From assembly GCA_034008185.1 (NCBI GenBank), contig CM067082.1:52473586-52537585 (forward strand): DNA of 64,000 nt, given 5' to 3'. The notes below the pieces were generated by a model. The model ran no database searches, was not told where the DNA came from, and was given only the letters and a program-made list of their open reading frames with translations. This document shows positions 1-8,559 of this stretch, piece by piece (position 1 is the first letter of the stretch; each line of letters begins with the position of its first letter). Source of the DNA: Gorsachius magnificus. Lineage: Eukaryota; Chordata; Aves; Pelecaniformes; Ardeidae. A program made the translations under genes and the position numbers.

Positions 1-645
1 GGAGCCGCCGCCGGTGCTGTACGAGGGGCTCTCGGCCGCTGGCTGGGACCAGACGGCGTGGCCGCCGCCCGGGTGGCTGGGCTGGGCCGCCCCGCTGCCC
101 TGCAGGTACGGCAGCGTGGGCATGGAGCCCACGCGGGTCGTGGGCACGTAGACGGGCGAGCTAGGCGTGGAGTGCATGAAGCCGCCTGGAGATCCGTCGT
201 AAGGCGTGGGGCCCTGGGCGGCTGAGATGGCCAGGGTCTGGTACATCTCCTCGGGCTGCTCGGCGCCGAGGGCGCTCGGCTTGGGGCCGCGGCTGGACCA
301 GATCAGCTTGTTGGTTTGGTCTAAATCCGCGAAGAGCAGGATGTCCTCCCAGCTGGGCAGGCCGGAGGGGTGGGGGGCCCCGAAGTGCACGTAGGGGGCG
401 AGCAGAGACCTGCCCTCGGCGGCGGGGGGCGGCGGCGGGGCCGGCCGGTGGCTGCCGTCGGGCTCCTGCAGAGGAGTCTTGGAGGAGAAGCGCTCGCCCT
501 GGGAGCCGCCGGAGGAGGAGGAAGAGGAGGAGGAGGGCGAAGGAGGAGACGGGCCCGGCCGCCTGGCCGCGAAGGGGCAGGAGGAACCGCCGGCGTCCGC
601 AGCGCACCGCTTCACCGCGCACCAGCCGCCTTCAGCCACGGCCAT
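1..645 (-). CDS. GATA6: GATA6, N-terminal coding part (first coding exon, runs off the left edge)
   Basis: This is the N-terminal transactivation half of GATA6, a nuclear zinc-finger factor that binds WGATAR sites and drives heart, endoderm and smooth-muscle genes. The 215 codons are open to the window edge. The start at 645 gives MAVAEGGWC, matching the long-isoform start of mammalian GATA6. Residues 38-45 are a run of eight serines and 70-74 a proline run. Residues 98-110 ([13 protein letters not shown]) and 113-120 (KLIWSSRG) match the conserved block just before the second start. Residue 134 is Met of MYQTLA, the short-isoform start, followed by [14 protein letters not shown] and PYLQGSG, which separate GATA6 from GATA4 and GATA5. 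The upstream ATG has T at -3 (weak context) and the internal ATG has G at -3, so leaky scanning is plausible. Known for the family: both starts are used in human and mouse. The two zinc fingers and C-terminus lie outside the window. The extension is 133 residues, slightly shorter than in mouse. Confidence 0.95.
   Translation of the reverse strand, partial: MAVAEGGWCAVKRCAADAGGSSCPFAARRPGPSPPSPSSSSSSSSGGSQGERFSSKTPLQEPDGSHRPAPPPPPAAEGRSLLAPYVHFGAPHPSGLPSWEDILLFADLDQTNKLIWSSRGPKPSALGAEQPEEMYQTLAISAAQGPTPYDGSPGGFMHSTPSSPVYVPTTRVGSMPTLPYLQGSGAAQPSHPGGGHAVWSQPAAESPSYSTGGGS
244..246 (-). promoter_or_regulatory. GATA6: Internal start codon of the short GATA6 isoform
   Basis: The ATG at 246-244 opens [13 protein letters not shown] and is in frame with the upstream ATG at 645, 133 codons apart. 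It is preceded by GAGGAG, giving G at -3, a better context than the upstream ATG. In mammals translation from this codon gives the shorter, originally described GATA6 protein. Use of it in this species is inferred from conservation. Confidence 0.85.
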
Positions 646-664
646 CCAGGTCCCCTTCTATCCG
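646..664 (-). other. GATA6: 5' untranslated part of GATA6 exon 2
   Basis: Nineteen bases lie between the predicted splice acceptor (intron ends ACCCAG at 670-665) and the ATG at 645. A short 5' UTR segment in the first coding exon agrees with the known GATA6 structure of a noncoding exon 1 followed by a coding exon 2. The acceptor choice rests on the strong pyrimidine tract directly upstream and was not tested against a transcript. Confidence 0.7.
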
Positions 665-675
665 CTGGGTGTGGA

Positions 676-778
676 TGGGGAAGGGGGAGGAGGGGAGGGG
701 GGGGGGGGGAGGGGGGGGGTCCGCAGGGCAGGGCGGGGAAGGAGGACACAAAAGAGCGGGGGAGCGGGGGGGGGAGAG
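676..778 (+). repeat. G-rich purine tract (pyrimidine tract of the exon 2 acceptor on the minus strand)
   Basis: About 100 bases of almost uninterrupted purine lie on the plus strand, including runs of more than ten G. On the transcribed (minus-sense) RNA this is a C-rich polypyrimidine tract in front of the GATA6 exon 2 acceptor. The plus strand has enough G-runs for G-quadruplex formation and the minus strand for an i-motif. Run lengths may be mis-called in sequencing. Confidence 0.85.
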
Positions 779-1215
779 AAATAATAATAACAAAGTTAGC
801 AAACAGGACAGCCCGTCTCCCTCCCTTAATGAGATTCGTCAAGGCTTATCTGGACCCTCCGAGCGCTTAATCAGCCCTGTCGCCTCGGCGCTGTCGTCCC
901 TCGCCCCGGCGGAACAGGATCAGGCAGCCCAGGTCAAGGCGGGCCGGGAGCGGCCGGCCGCGCAGCGCCCCGCGGAGCGCGGTCCCGCGGGGAGGGGGCT
1001 GCGGGCTGCGGCCCCGCTCTGCCCCCAGGCTGCCCCGCTCGCCTCCGCACCTCGGGCTGCCACCTGAACGTGAAGCACGCCGGGGGGAAGGGGGCGGGAG
1101 GGCGTGGGGAGAGGAGGGGGCGAGAGGGGAAGCGGGGCATTTTTCGCCGTCTGTGCCCAAAGCCCCTTCCTTGGCTGCTGCTGCCGCTGTTATTATTACG
1201 GTTATTTCAATGAAT

Positions 1216-1229
1216 GAGTCATTTGACTC
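1216..1229. promoter_or_regulatory. AP-1-like inverted repeat in GATA6 intron 1
   Basis: GAGTCA and TGACTC form inverted arms around a two-base spacer. The left arm lies in TGAGTCA, the consensus AP-1 (FOS/JUN) site. The surroundings (1185-1260) are AT-rich inside an otherwise GC-rich intron, which suggests a discrete element. Function is inferred from the motif only. Confidence 0.45.
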
Positions 1230-1608
1230 GGTTCCATCGAGAAAACAATTAGTAAGGCGATCCCTTTAAGGTTACTTCTCCGGAGTGCGATGTTAGCTTT
1301 TCCGCGCATCGCCTGCCTTGTTTGCTTATTTCCAGCCCAAGGTCACGGAAAGGAGGAGGAGGAGGGAAAGGCCCCCGACAGCCGGGAGATGCGCTCGGCC
1401 CGGGCCCGACGTGCGGACTGGGACGGGGACCAAGACCGGGGCTGTGCCGGCTGCGGGGGCCGGTGCCAGCCGGCAGCCCCGGCTGGGGGCCTGCCCCGAC
1501 CCCGAGCAGACCTCCGGGGAATGGCACCCATCCCGCAGCCAGCCGCCGCGCTGGGGCCCCCGCCGAGACCGGTCGCATCCCGGAGCTGCCAGCGTGAGAG
1601 AGGCTAGA

Positions 1609-1626
1609 CAGACAGACAGACAGACA
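1609..1626 (+). repeat. GACA/CAGA microsatellite
   Basis: A short tetranucleotide run (GACA repeated about four to five times) lies inside GATA6 intron 1. It is a simple repeat with no evident function and is likely length-polymorphic. Confidence 0.85.
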
Positions 1627-1747
1627 CAGAGCTCCCGGTGCCCAGGCTCCGGGAGAAGGGGCAGAAAGCGAAAGGCGACGCAGAGAAGTGACAGCGGGAG
1701 AAGCGGGCGGCCAGGGTCCCCGGTCCCAGCCCACCCCGGGGCTCTCC

Positions 1748-1865
1748 AGATAACCGCGGGCAGACGGACACGGAACGCGCACGCCCGCAGCCCCCCGGCA
1801 CATCGGCACCAAATACGTCTCTCCCTCCTTGCGAGATAACTGGGAGATAAGGCTCCGGCAGATAA
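1748..1865 (+). promoter_or_regulatory. Cluster of four AGATAA (GATA-factor) motifs
   Basis: AGATAA occurs at 1748-1753, 1834-1839, 1845-1850 and 1860-1865, all on the plus strand. The last three are spaced 11 and 15 bases apart. AGATAA and AGATAAG are the preferred GATA1-6 binding sequences. This density in a GC-rich region, where such hexamers are rare by chance, next to the first exon of a GATA gene suggests auto- or cross-regulation. That is an inference; binding data are needed. Confidence 0.6.
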
Positions 1866-2067
1866 GGGCTCCAGGCACCGGCGGGGGATATTTGCCCACG
1901 CGGGCTCCCCCCGGCCAGGCGCAGCCGCCGCCGCCCGGAGCGGCCGCGGGGAGCGAGGCAGGAGCCGGAGAGCAAGGAAGAAAAAGGGAAAAATCGCAGC
2001 GGGAAGCGGGGGGGGAGGGGGAGGGTATGGAAACGAGAAGCCGAAACGAGGAAACGAGGGGCCAAAC

Positions 2068-2300
2068 CTGTTGCCGGTGCCCCGCATGGGGCCGGGGCGC
2101 GGGGCCGCGGCGGGCGGTAAATCCGGTTGCGGCGGAGGCGAGCGGCGGCGGCGAGTCCGGCGGCTGCCGGCGGCGGCCCATGTATAAAAAGGAGAGAGGA
2201 GGCGCCTCTCGCAGCCCTGCCGGAAAACTGCAGGCAGCCGGCCCTGATTGGGCTCGGAGAGCCCTAAACAAACACGGAGCTCCGCAGGGGTGCCAGGCCC
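2068..2300 (-). other. GATA6: GATA6 noncoding exon 1 (approximate)
   Basis: On the minus strand, 2297-2191 reads through blocks that resemble the 5' end of the human GATA6 mRNA as I recall it. They are CCTGGCACCC, GTTTGTTTAGGGCTC, CCAATCAGG, GCAGTTTTCCGGCAG and GAGGCGCCTCCTCTCTCC, in the same order. The 5' end is placed near 2300 because the resemblance starts there. The 3' end uses the CAG|GT donor at 2068/2067 and is less certain. No coding frame is expected in this exon. A CCAAT motif (2251-2247) falls inside it and could serve a downstream alternative start. An alignment to GATA6 5' UTRs would settle this. Confidence 0.6.
2183..2192 (+). promoter_or_regulatory. TATA-like sequence on the antisense strand of GATA6 exon 1
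   Basis: TATAAAAAGG on the plus strand is a strong match to a TATA box and points away from GATA6. On the minus strand it reads as a T-rich element just after the conserved CTCTCC block. Human GATA6, as I recall it, has a similar AATAAAAAGG at the matching place. It could position a divergent antisense transcript analogous to GATA6-AS1, starting near 2215. No transcript can be shown here, and the sequence could simply be exon sequence. Confidence 0.4.
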
Positions 2301-2480
2301 GGCGGGCAGCCGGGGGGGGGGGGCGGGGGGGCGCCTCGGGGTGCCCGCAGCGGGGGGGTGGCGACCGACCCCCTGCTCGGGGAGCGGGGAAGAGCGGAGG
2401 GGGGACTCGCCCTCCCAGGCGCCCGCGTCGGTTTTCTCCTTTTTTTTTTTTTTTTTTTTTAATCCCAGAAATAATACCTA
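2301..2480 (-). promoter_or_regulatory. GATA6: GATA6 promoter-proximal region
   Basis: This lies directly upstream of the predicted first exon. It holds a long G-run block on the plus strand (about 2311-2355, potential quadruplex) and a T-run of about 20 (2439-2460). There is no obvious TATA box in the minus orientation, as expected for a CpG-island promoter. The exact start site cannot be read from sequence. Confidence 0.5.
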
Positions 2481-2512
2481 CTTCCCCCCAGCCCCGCAAT
2501 AATGTCTTGAAT

Positions 2513-2533
2513 GTGAATATTGAAGTGAATATT
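2513..2533 (+). repeat. Direct repeat GTGAATATT, 12-base period
   Basis: The nonamer GTGAATATT occurs at 2513-2521 and 2525-2533. It sits in an AT-rich island upstream of the GATA6 promoter. It may be a small tandem duplication or a paired binding site; I do not recognise the motif. Confidence 0.5.
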
Positions 2534-2851
2534 CGCTTTTTGTAAGGTTGGTTTTTTTTTTTTTTCCCCGCGCCTCCTTGGCCTCGCAACCCGGGAGGAT
2601 GTTGTGCCTGGCTCTCGCCCTAAGCAACCAGGTGAACTCCTCCCTCTCCCAAATCTCCTTATTTTTTGCTCGTTAAAATCAGAACTATCCGAGGGGAAAA
2701 AATGCGGCTCCTCCTTGATTTGCCCCAACCGTCAGGTGAAGCCAAAGCGCGCTGTGGGATGTGTCCACCCCAGCAGCAGGCGGTAGGCATTTTTTTTTCC
2801 CCTCTGTTTCTTTCTTATTCTTCTCTTTTTATCGGCCCCCCCCCCCTCAGT

Positions 2852-2972
2852 CCTCTTATCTCAGCTGTGTACAAACTGATATGGTACTTAGCAGGAAAGT
2901 GACTGGAAATTAAAATAACTTCGTTCACCAGAGGTTATCAGCTGGATATCTGTCATCATCAGTTTGTACAGA
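2852..2972. promoter_or_regulatory. Candidate GATA/E-box enhancer framed by a 13-base inverted repeat
   Basis: TGTACAAACTGAT (2868-2880) and its exact reverse complement (2958-2970) flank a 77-base centre. Inside or next to the arms are CTTATCT (2855-2861) touching CAGCTG (2862-2867), and TTATC (2935-2939) overlapping a second CAGCTG (2939-2944). There is also GATATC at 2945-2950. Two GATA plus E-box pairs in mirror-like layout, about 0.6 kb upstream of exon 1, fit a cardiac or endodermal control element. Chicken GATA6 is known to have heart-region enhancers within a few kilobases upstream. Identity with a published one cannot be claimed from sequence alone. Confidence 0.5.
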
Positions 2973-4107
2973 AAGAGTCATCTGCGGCGAAGGGCTGGAC
3001 TAGCGCAGAGCCCGGCTCTCGGCAGCCGGCGGGCAGGAGCCCTCCCGACAGAAACCGAGCCCAAACCTGCTGATGCGCGGTGCTGTCGCTCCTAGGGGTA
3101 GGCACGGCTTTTCTTTCGGTCTTTCCAGGCAAGGTGATGGGGAGGGTGAAGAATTTGTGATCCTGGGGACTACGGTAAAACTCCGGCTGCAGTCATTCCG
3201 CCCTGCCGGTGTGGGTGAGCCGATTGCGACCTCGACGCTTTTTATTGCGCTCGTTAATTTTTGTGGCGTAGCGCGGCAGGGGGGTGATTGGAAAATAACC
3301 ACTTCCCCGAGAAACCGTTTCTCTATTAAATTTTATGATTAAAGGCGATGCTTCTTTCTTCTCAGTTCTCTCGAAATAATATCGTTCTTTCGGTCGCCCT
3401 GCCAGGCTGAAGTGATTATTTTTTTTGTTTTCTTTTTACTTTCAGAGGTATTTTAGTGGGTGTAATACTAAATAGAAAATCAGCTTTTGCAAGCAAGGGC
3501 AGCGATTCGTTGTCTCTAGCCGCCCGGCGTGCCTTCCGTCCCGAACTTGCCACGCAAAAACTTTCCCCGTCTTTCTTACCTGCAGAAGCGCGACAAGAGC
3601 AGGGGAAGCCACGGGTGTCGACGCCCACGCCGCTTCTTCCCAGCTTGGGTGCTGCCACTGCAAATTTCTGCGCTAAAATGTGCCGAGCTATCGGCTTTAA
3701 AACCCGCATTTCGTTTAAGTCTTTCGGATGCCCCTTATCGAGTTAAACCCCAGGGTATTTCAAACACGACTAAGGGGAGATCTGCGTGGATATAATGCGA
3801 GAAACGCCGCGTTGGGCTTTTTGAGGGTTGTGGGGTTGTTTTTTGGGTTTGTTTTTTTTTTTTTCAAGGGACAGGCATTTCTAAGCAGGCTTTGCTGTCT
3901 TGGAAGGGGGGTGTCGATGCCCGTGTGCCCCCAGGCTGGGCGGCAGAGCCCCTGCCAGGCCGGGGGATGCCTGCCCGAGAGGTGAGGATGGCTGGGAGGA
4001 AGAATGGCCGCGCTGGCCTGGCAGGCGCCGCTCTCCCTGGCTCCAAAGTGACCTGTGTTTTACACTTCAGGCGCCTCGGTTGTTTTTTTTTTCACCGCTG
4101 ATTAGCC

Positions 4108-4114
4108 TGTTTAC
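4108..4114 (+). promoter_or_regulatory. Forkhead motif TGTTTAC
   Basis: TGTTTAC is the core FOXA/FOX binding sequence. It lies in a short AT-rich stretch with CCGATAAGA about 50 bases downstream. FOXA and GATA factors act together in endoderm, which fits the gene. A single heptamer is weak evidence. Confidence 0.35.
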
Positions 4115-4295
4115 GTTATAGCTGGGCTACAAGTTTCGTTCTATTTCCTCCGATAGTCCCGATAAGAAAACCCGGCTTGAACTGGGACCAGCGTGGGAAA
4201 CCATTCCCAGTCACCCCATTCCTCGCCACTCCTTTTCGTTTCAGGTTTGCTCTCGAACTGCTCAAAGCATATAGCCTTCGGTTCCTAACTCTTCA

Positions 4296-4335
4296 TGACG
4301 TCATTCCCTTCCCAAATCCCACTCTTCTGACGTAA
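4296..4335. promoter_or_regulatory. Paired CRE motifs
   Basis: TGACGTCA, the perfect palindromic cAMP response element, lies at 4296-4303, and TGACGTAA, a half-matching CRE, lies at 4328-4335, 32 bases apart. Both fall in the CpG-rich domain about 2 kb upstream of exon 1. CREB/ATF binding is the obvious reading. Two sites so close together are unlikely to be chance. Confidence 0.55.
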
Positions 4336-4950
4336 CTTTCACCCCGGGGCTCCGGCAGCCTCTCGGGTATCTCCCGCCCCGGGGCCGGGGGAGCAGGCAC
4401 CCGAGGGAGCCTCTGCAGGGAGAGCGCAGAGGCATTTTTTTTTTGCGGAGAAAAGCCGGGCGGGAGGATGCTTGGTGCGGAAAGGCACCGCCGGAGAGGT
4501 GGTGCCAGCGGGGTGAGCATCGTTCCTGCTCGCTGTGGCCGGAGAGGGAAGGAGGCAGATTGCGGGGGAAAAAAAAAAAAGAAAAAAGAAAAAAAAAGGG
4601 TTTGTATCCAATTAAGGCAAATTCCCTTAGGGACACTTCAACCTCCCAAAAAAAAAAAAGGGTTCGGGCAAAAGCCGCATGCAGGCGCGGTCTGGTTACT
4701 CCTTCCCCTCACTCCCGGGTCTCCGCAAATCTGATCCCTTAGCAGGGGTGCATTAGGGAGGAGGGGAAGGCTCCGGTCCGGCCGCATCCCCACCGCCCCG
4801 CCCCGGCAGCCCGGGGAGCCGCAAGCATCGCCCGCCGGCCCGGGCCCTGGTGCCCCCGGGGGGCTGCGGCCGTGGGGGCTCGGCTGCGAGGTGGTACGAG
4901 GGGTCACTTTGGTAACTAGCGCAGGATGGAGTGTATTCTTTTCCGAGCCG

Positions 4951-5183
4951 TGTTTATGTAACTTAATGTACTTTAGAAGCTGGTGGGGAGTTTAGGCCAG
5001 GCTGATAAGCGCAGCGGTTATTACAGGCGACGTGCCGGCAGCTCACACCCCCCGCCTCGCCCCCCCGCCTTCTCCCATTCGCTTATCCGCGCTACTTAAA
5101 ATACACTTTTATCAAGGCCACCCCACCACGATACGGAGTGTTTCCATTCCCCCGCGGCTGTGACATTGAAGGGGACTTATCGA
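4951..5183. promoter_or_regulatory. Candidate enhancer: forkhead motif plus four GATA motifs
   Basis: TGTTTAT lies at 4951-4957, then TGATAAG at 5003-5009, CTTATC at 5082-5087, TTTATCA at 5108-5114 and CTTATC at 5176-5181. AT-rich words such as CTACTTAAAATACAC sit inside a GC-rich background, which often marks constrained sequence. It lies about 2.7 kb upstream of exon 1. GATA6 autoregulation or activation by GATA4 or FOXA is a reasonable inference. Confidence 0.45.
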
Positions 5184-5271
5184 TCGGGGGGGCATCGGCA
5201 GCGCTCCGGGCTCCTAAACCCAGCGGGCGCTGCCGGCCGGGCGGCCCCGCGCTCCCCCGCCGCTGCCCGCC

Positions 5272-5306
5272 CCGCAGGGCTCAAGCCCCCGCCGCAGGGC
5301 TCAAGC
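5272..5306 (+). repeat. 15-base tandem duplication, 20-base period
   Basis: CCGCAGGGCTCAAGC occurs at 5272-5286 and again exactly at 5292-5306. It is a small local duplication in GC-rich upstream sequence with no evident function. Confidence 0.8.
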
Positions 5307-6066
5307 AAGCCCCCGCCGAGCCGCATCAGCCGGGCAACGGGGGATTCCAGCGGCAAAGCCGAGGGAGAGGGGCCTTTGCCCACCGCCCATCACCTCCCTC
5401 TCGGGCCGGGAGGGGCGGCCTCGGGACCCGGGGCACTTGGCCCCCAAAGCAGCAGGGCTCTGTGTACACTGGGAGGGGGCAAGCATGGTGGAGTGCCCTT
5501 CTCCAGAGATCAGATGTGTCCCATGGCGAACGGGGAGAGCGCCCAGTTCACGAGGATGAGGAGGGATTATTTCTTCTTTCTCCAAAACTCGTAGCGCAGG
5601 GCTGCCGGACGTGAGCTCCAGCCTTTCTTGCTGGTTGCAGCCAGCAGGGTCCGGATTCACCCCCCCACCCCCCGGCTGCTCCCTGCCCCGGGCAGGGCAC
5701 CCTGCCCCGGCTCCGGGGAGCCTTCCCCACTCCCGCCCGGCGGCTCGGCTCTCCCTCCCCCGGCTTGAAGCCGTGCCCGGCAGCGGGGAGCGGGGCAGGA
5801 GGTTATTCCCCCCGCGCAGCGAGCGGCCTCCCCGTCACTGGTGACCTGCTGCCGCCGTGCTTTTGGGTGATTTCCACCGTGCCTTTCAACCCTTGACACT
5901 CAAACAAGCAGCGGGCAGCAGAGAGCCCGCGCGGACTTTTATGCAATAGGTGGCTAAGAGTGTGGGGTTTGTGATGGTTTTTTTTTTTTTAAATAATGAT
6001 CTGCAGCTTCTTTTTTATTTGCCCTCCCTCCAGTCTCCGAGGTCCGCCTGGTTAATGATTTCAGCC

Positions 6067-6074
6067 TTAAAAAA

Positions 6075-6106
<32 letters not shown>

Positions 6107-6113
6107 AAGGATT
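6067..6113 (+). repeat. A-rich simple repeat (A-run then GAAAA units)
   Basis: An A-run of more than 20 bases is followed by several GAAAA/AAAAG units. It resembles a retrotransposed poly(A) tail, but no recognisable element precedes it. Birds have few poly(A)-tailed retroelements, so a simple repeat is the more likely reading. Confidence 0.8.
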
Positions 6114-6114
6114 A

Positions 6115-7880
6115 AAATCAACAAAACGCGTGGAGGAGAGGCTCCTGTTGCCGCGTAACCTGACTCCCGGAGCCGGCGCTCCGCGGTACCCGCACAGTGA
6201 GCCCCGGCAGGGTGGAGGGCGATGCCCTCCAGCTCTCGGGGTGAGCGGGAAGCAGCCGGCACCCACGTAGCACACAAAAAACCACGCTTGCGGTGTAGCA
6301 GCTTCTGTCCCACAGGCGCATAGGCACTTTCCGACGCGTACACAGAGGCTTTGAAAAAATGAGGAGCTAAGGTTCGGTTTTATTGCTACTCTGCGTTTCC
6401 ATGGATTTTTAAGGGCCGGTGAGGCAAACGACCTAATTCCGATGCTTTCATCAACGGGTACCGCTGGATAGGAAAAACAAATGCCCTTGCTACGCAGCGG
6501 TGGGGCTGGGTTTCACGTATTCCTTGCAGTAACGAATATTATATATTACTTTTAATTGCAGGGTCAGGGCAGAAGGAAAGCCCCCCTCCTCGCCCCCTCG
6601 CCCCCGGGGTCCCTGCCCGCTCCCGCTTGGGTGCCGGGGTAGGCTTGCAGGGGTCCCTTCTGCTGGATCGGACACGGAAAGCCCGGGGGAAAGTTTCTGG
6701 GGCTTCTTGCTGCGAGAGTTCGGTGTGGAAGAGAGCTGGGAGCGGAGGGACGCGGGCCACGGCGGAGCCGCGCTTCTCCTCCTCTCCGCCGCAGAGCGGG
6801 GCTTTTTCTCGTCCTCCCCCCGTCCCTCATCACCCGACGTTAGGCAATACCAAATCCCACCTGCAACGGGCTATCCTGCCTCCGCCCCCCTCCCCACAGC
6901 AGAAGCTGCGGAGATTTAATTATTTTTTCACTTACCACCCCCCCCCCCCAACCAACAACAAAAAAAACCCCACCCAACAACAAAACCAAATAACAAAAAG
7001 CCCTCACAGGCAAAATCGCCCATCATCAAGTACTCCCTGGGCTGGCACTACCGCTAAGAAAATACCGCTTTGTGCATCGAAACCTGCCGGACACACCCCC
7101 GCCCCCCCGCCAACCCCCACCCCCACTTCATCCCCGCCCTGCATCGTTGCCTTCTTATTTCTCTGCCCAGGAAAAAAAAAAAAAAAAAAAGCATCAGAAT
7201 TGGTCAAAACCTTCCAGCGAAATTTTTTCTGCGGGACAAAACGAATCCGTCCTCCTTGCAGGCATTTTGCGGGATGAGCTCCGTTTCACGCGTGTCCCCG
7301 CTGAGCTCCTCCGGCGGAGCCGCTCCGTTTCTGCTGGCATCGTGGCGACGCCTCGCCTTCCCCTTTTGAAAGCGTTTCCCTTGCCATTTACCTGCCTTGC
7401 CGAAACATCTGAGACCGATATAATATAAATAAATAAAGTTAAAATAAAAAATAGAATGAATTAAAAAACCCCAATAAAACCAAACGAAATTCGCAGTCTG
7501 AGCTAAGCAAAACGCTTCCCTCCACCCCAACGAATAACTTTTTCAATTGCTGCTTTCGTGAGAAATGTCAGAATTTGGGGACTTGCTTCCCCCTTGGAAT
7601 AAAAGCTGATTTTAAAACGTTAAAATAATATCTTCCAAAGCGAGCCTAACCAATTCTGTAAACGCAAACCCTACTGGACTGGGAAAACCCAAATGAAACC
7701 GGCCGCATCCCAGGATTAGGGACTCCAGGGTTAGCAGCTCACAGTCCCTAGGCGGCCGCTTCGCAGCCTCGCTCCTCGCTGCCAGGTGCTGGCACCGCCG
7801 CGGAAGGTGGCCCAGGAGGCGACGCCTCCCTTCCCTTTTTGCTTTTCTTACCTTTTTTGTTGTTGGTTTGGTTTGGTTGG
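6115..7880. other. No gene; mixed CpG-rich and simple-sequence upstream DNA
   Basis: CpG-rich blocks alternate with homopolymer-rich stretches: a C-run near 6940-6950, an A/C-rich stretch at 6950-7000, an A-run near 7171-7190 and AT-rich sequence at 7420-7470. Open frames here are short, rich in proline or lysine, and lack any domain. I see no exon that I can support. An antisense noncoding transcript running through is possible. Confidence 0.6.
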
Positions 7881-7959
7881 GTTTTTTTTTTCCCCCCTTC
7901 GGTGTCAATGGCTTCGCGGACCCAGCCCTCTCGGTGCAGTTAAAAGCATGACTGTGCAC

Positions 7960-8340
7960 ACGCTCGCCGTGCGGGTACCGCGATTTCCATCCCGCTCCTG
8001 TAATCGCCGGCAGCGTTTATCCATTTCGCTGAAGCCTCCGGGATCGAAGGGGCTGTGCAAATAATTCGCGATTTTCCATGGCCTTAAGGATAAGGTTGGC
8101 TTTTTACCAACCGTTCTTGCTGCTGGCGTTGAGGTTCCAATTCATCGTTAAAGGACATCAGCGTTTTCAAGCAATCGAAAGAACAATTAAAAGGGCCGAT
8201 TGTCCCCAAAGATGTTTATCACGAGGTGGCTATAACGCATCGGTCCACTGCTGTTATTGACTTATTTTAAAAGGTCACAGATGACTGGATTTTAAGGAGT
8301 CGAACGACTTTCTTTTAATTCCGGTTAGACGAGTATGAGC
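7960..8340. promoter_or_regulatory. Candidate conserved noncoding element with forkhead/GATA composite
   Basis: Complex, non-repetitive sequence that keeps many CpGs outside the main island. Motifs include GGATAAGG (8088-8095), TGTTTATC (8213-8220, overlapping forkhead and GATA sites) and AAGGTCA (8271-8277, nuclear-receptor half-site). CpG retention in AT-rich DNA suggests low methylation or selection. The combination fits an endoderm enhancer. Conservation was not testable. Confidence 0.4.
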
Positions 8341-8559
8341 AAGAAGTAGTGTAGTCTGATATACGTGGGGATTTTTTTTTTCCGTGCTTTTAATTTCTTG
8401 CATTTTTTTACATAAATACATTTTACATACCTAATTTCTTAATTTATCATCCCTGGTGGGCATAATAGTTTTAGTATTTAAAGACGTAATACAGTAGTAA
8501 CAAAGTAGATGGGAGTAATCCCAATGTCACCAGCGGGTTTTTTGGCTATTCATAATACG

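Larger units (their letters stand above)
665..2067 (-). other. GATA6: GATA6 intron 1 (predicted)
   Basis: The acceptor is ACCCAG, reading 670 to 665 on the minus strand, after about 100 bases of nearly pure pyrimidine. The best donor I can find is CAG|GTTTGG, with the GT at 2067-2066. Weaker donors are CAG|GTGGCA near 1063 and GAG|GTGCGG near 1051, so the right boundary is uncertain. The intron is CpG-rich and holds four AGATAA motifs (1748-1865), an AP-1-like palindrome (1216-1229) and a GACA microsatellite (about 1609-1626). Large minus-strand open frames across it are products of high GC content, not genes. Confidence 0.5.
1..8050. other. Long CpG-rich domain around the GATA6 5' end
   Basis: CpG dinucleotides are frequent, with high GC content, from the first base through about 5900. 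They recur in blocks around 6100-6350, 6570-6850, 7260-7370 and 7720-8050. They become rare beyond about 8.4 kb. Broad CpG domains of this kind mark developmental transcription-factor genes and are typical Polycomb targets in cells where the gene is off. The domain extends about 6 kb upstream of the first exon. Boundaries are by eye. Confidence 0.75.

Noticed and set aside
370..870. Plus-strand open frames opposite GATA6
   Set aside because: Mirror frames of the GATA6 coding exon and purine tract; glycine and glutamate runs only.
1249..2589. 446-codon open frame on the minus strand
   Set aside because: Crosses predicted exon 1 and intron 1 of GATA6, is low-complexity in G, P, R and S, and has no domain; stop-poor because of high GC.
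6067..6113. Poly(A) tail of a processed pseudogene
   Set aside because: No gene-like sequence upstream and no flanking duplication; simple repeat is sufficient.
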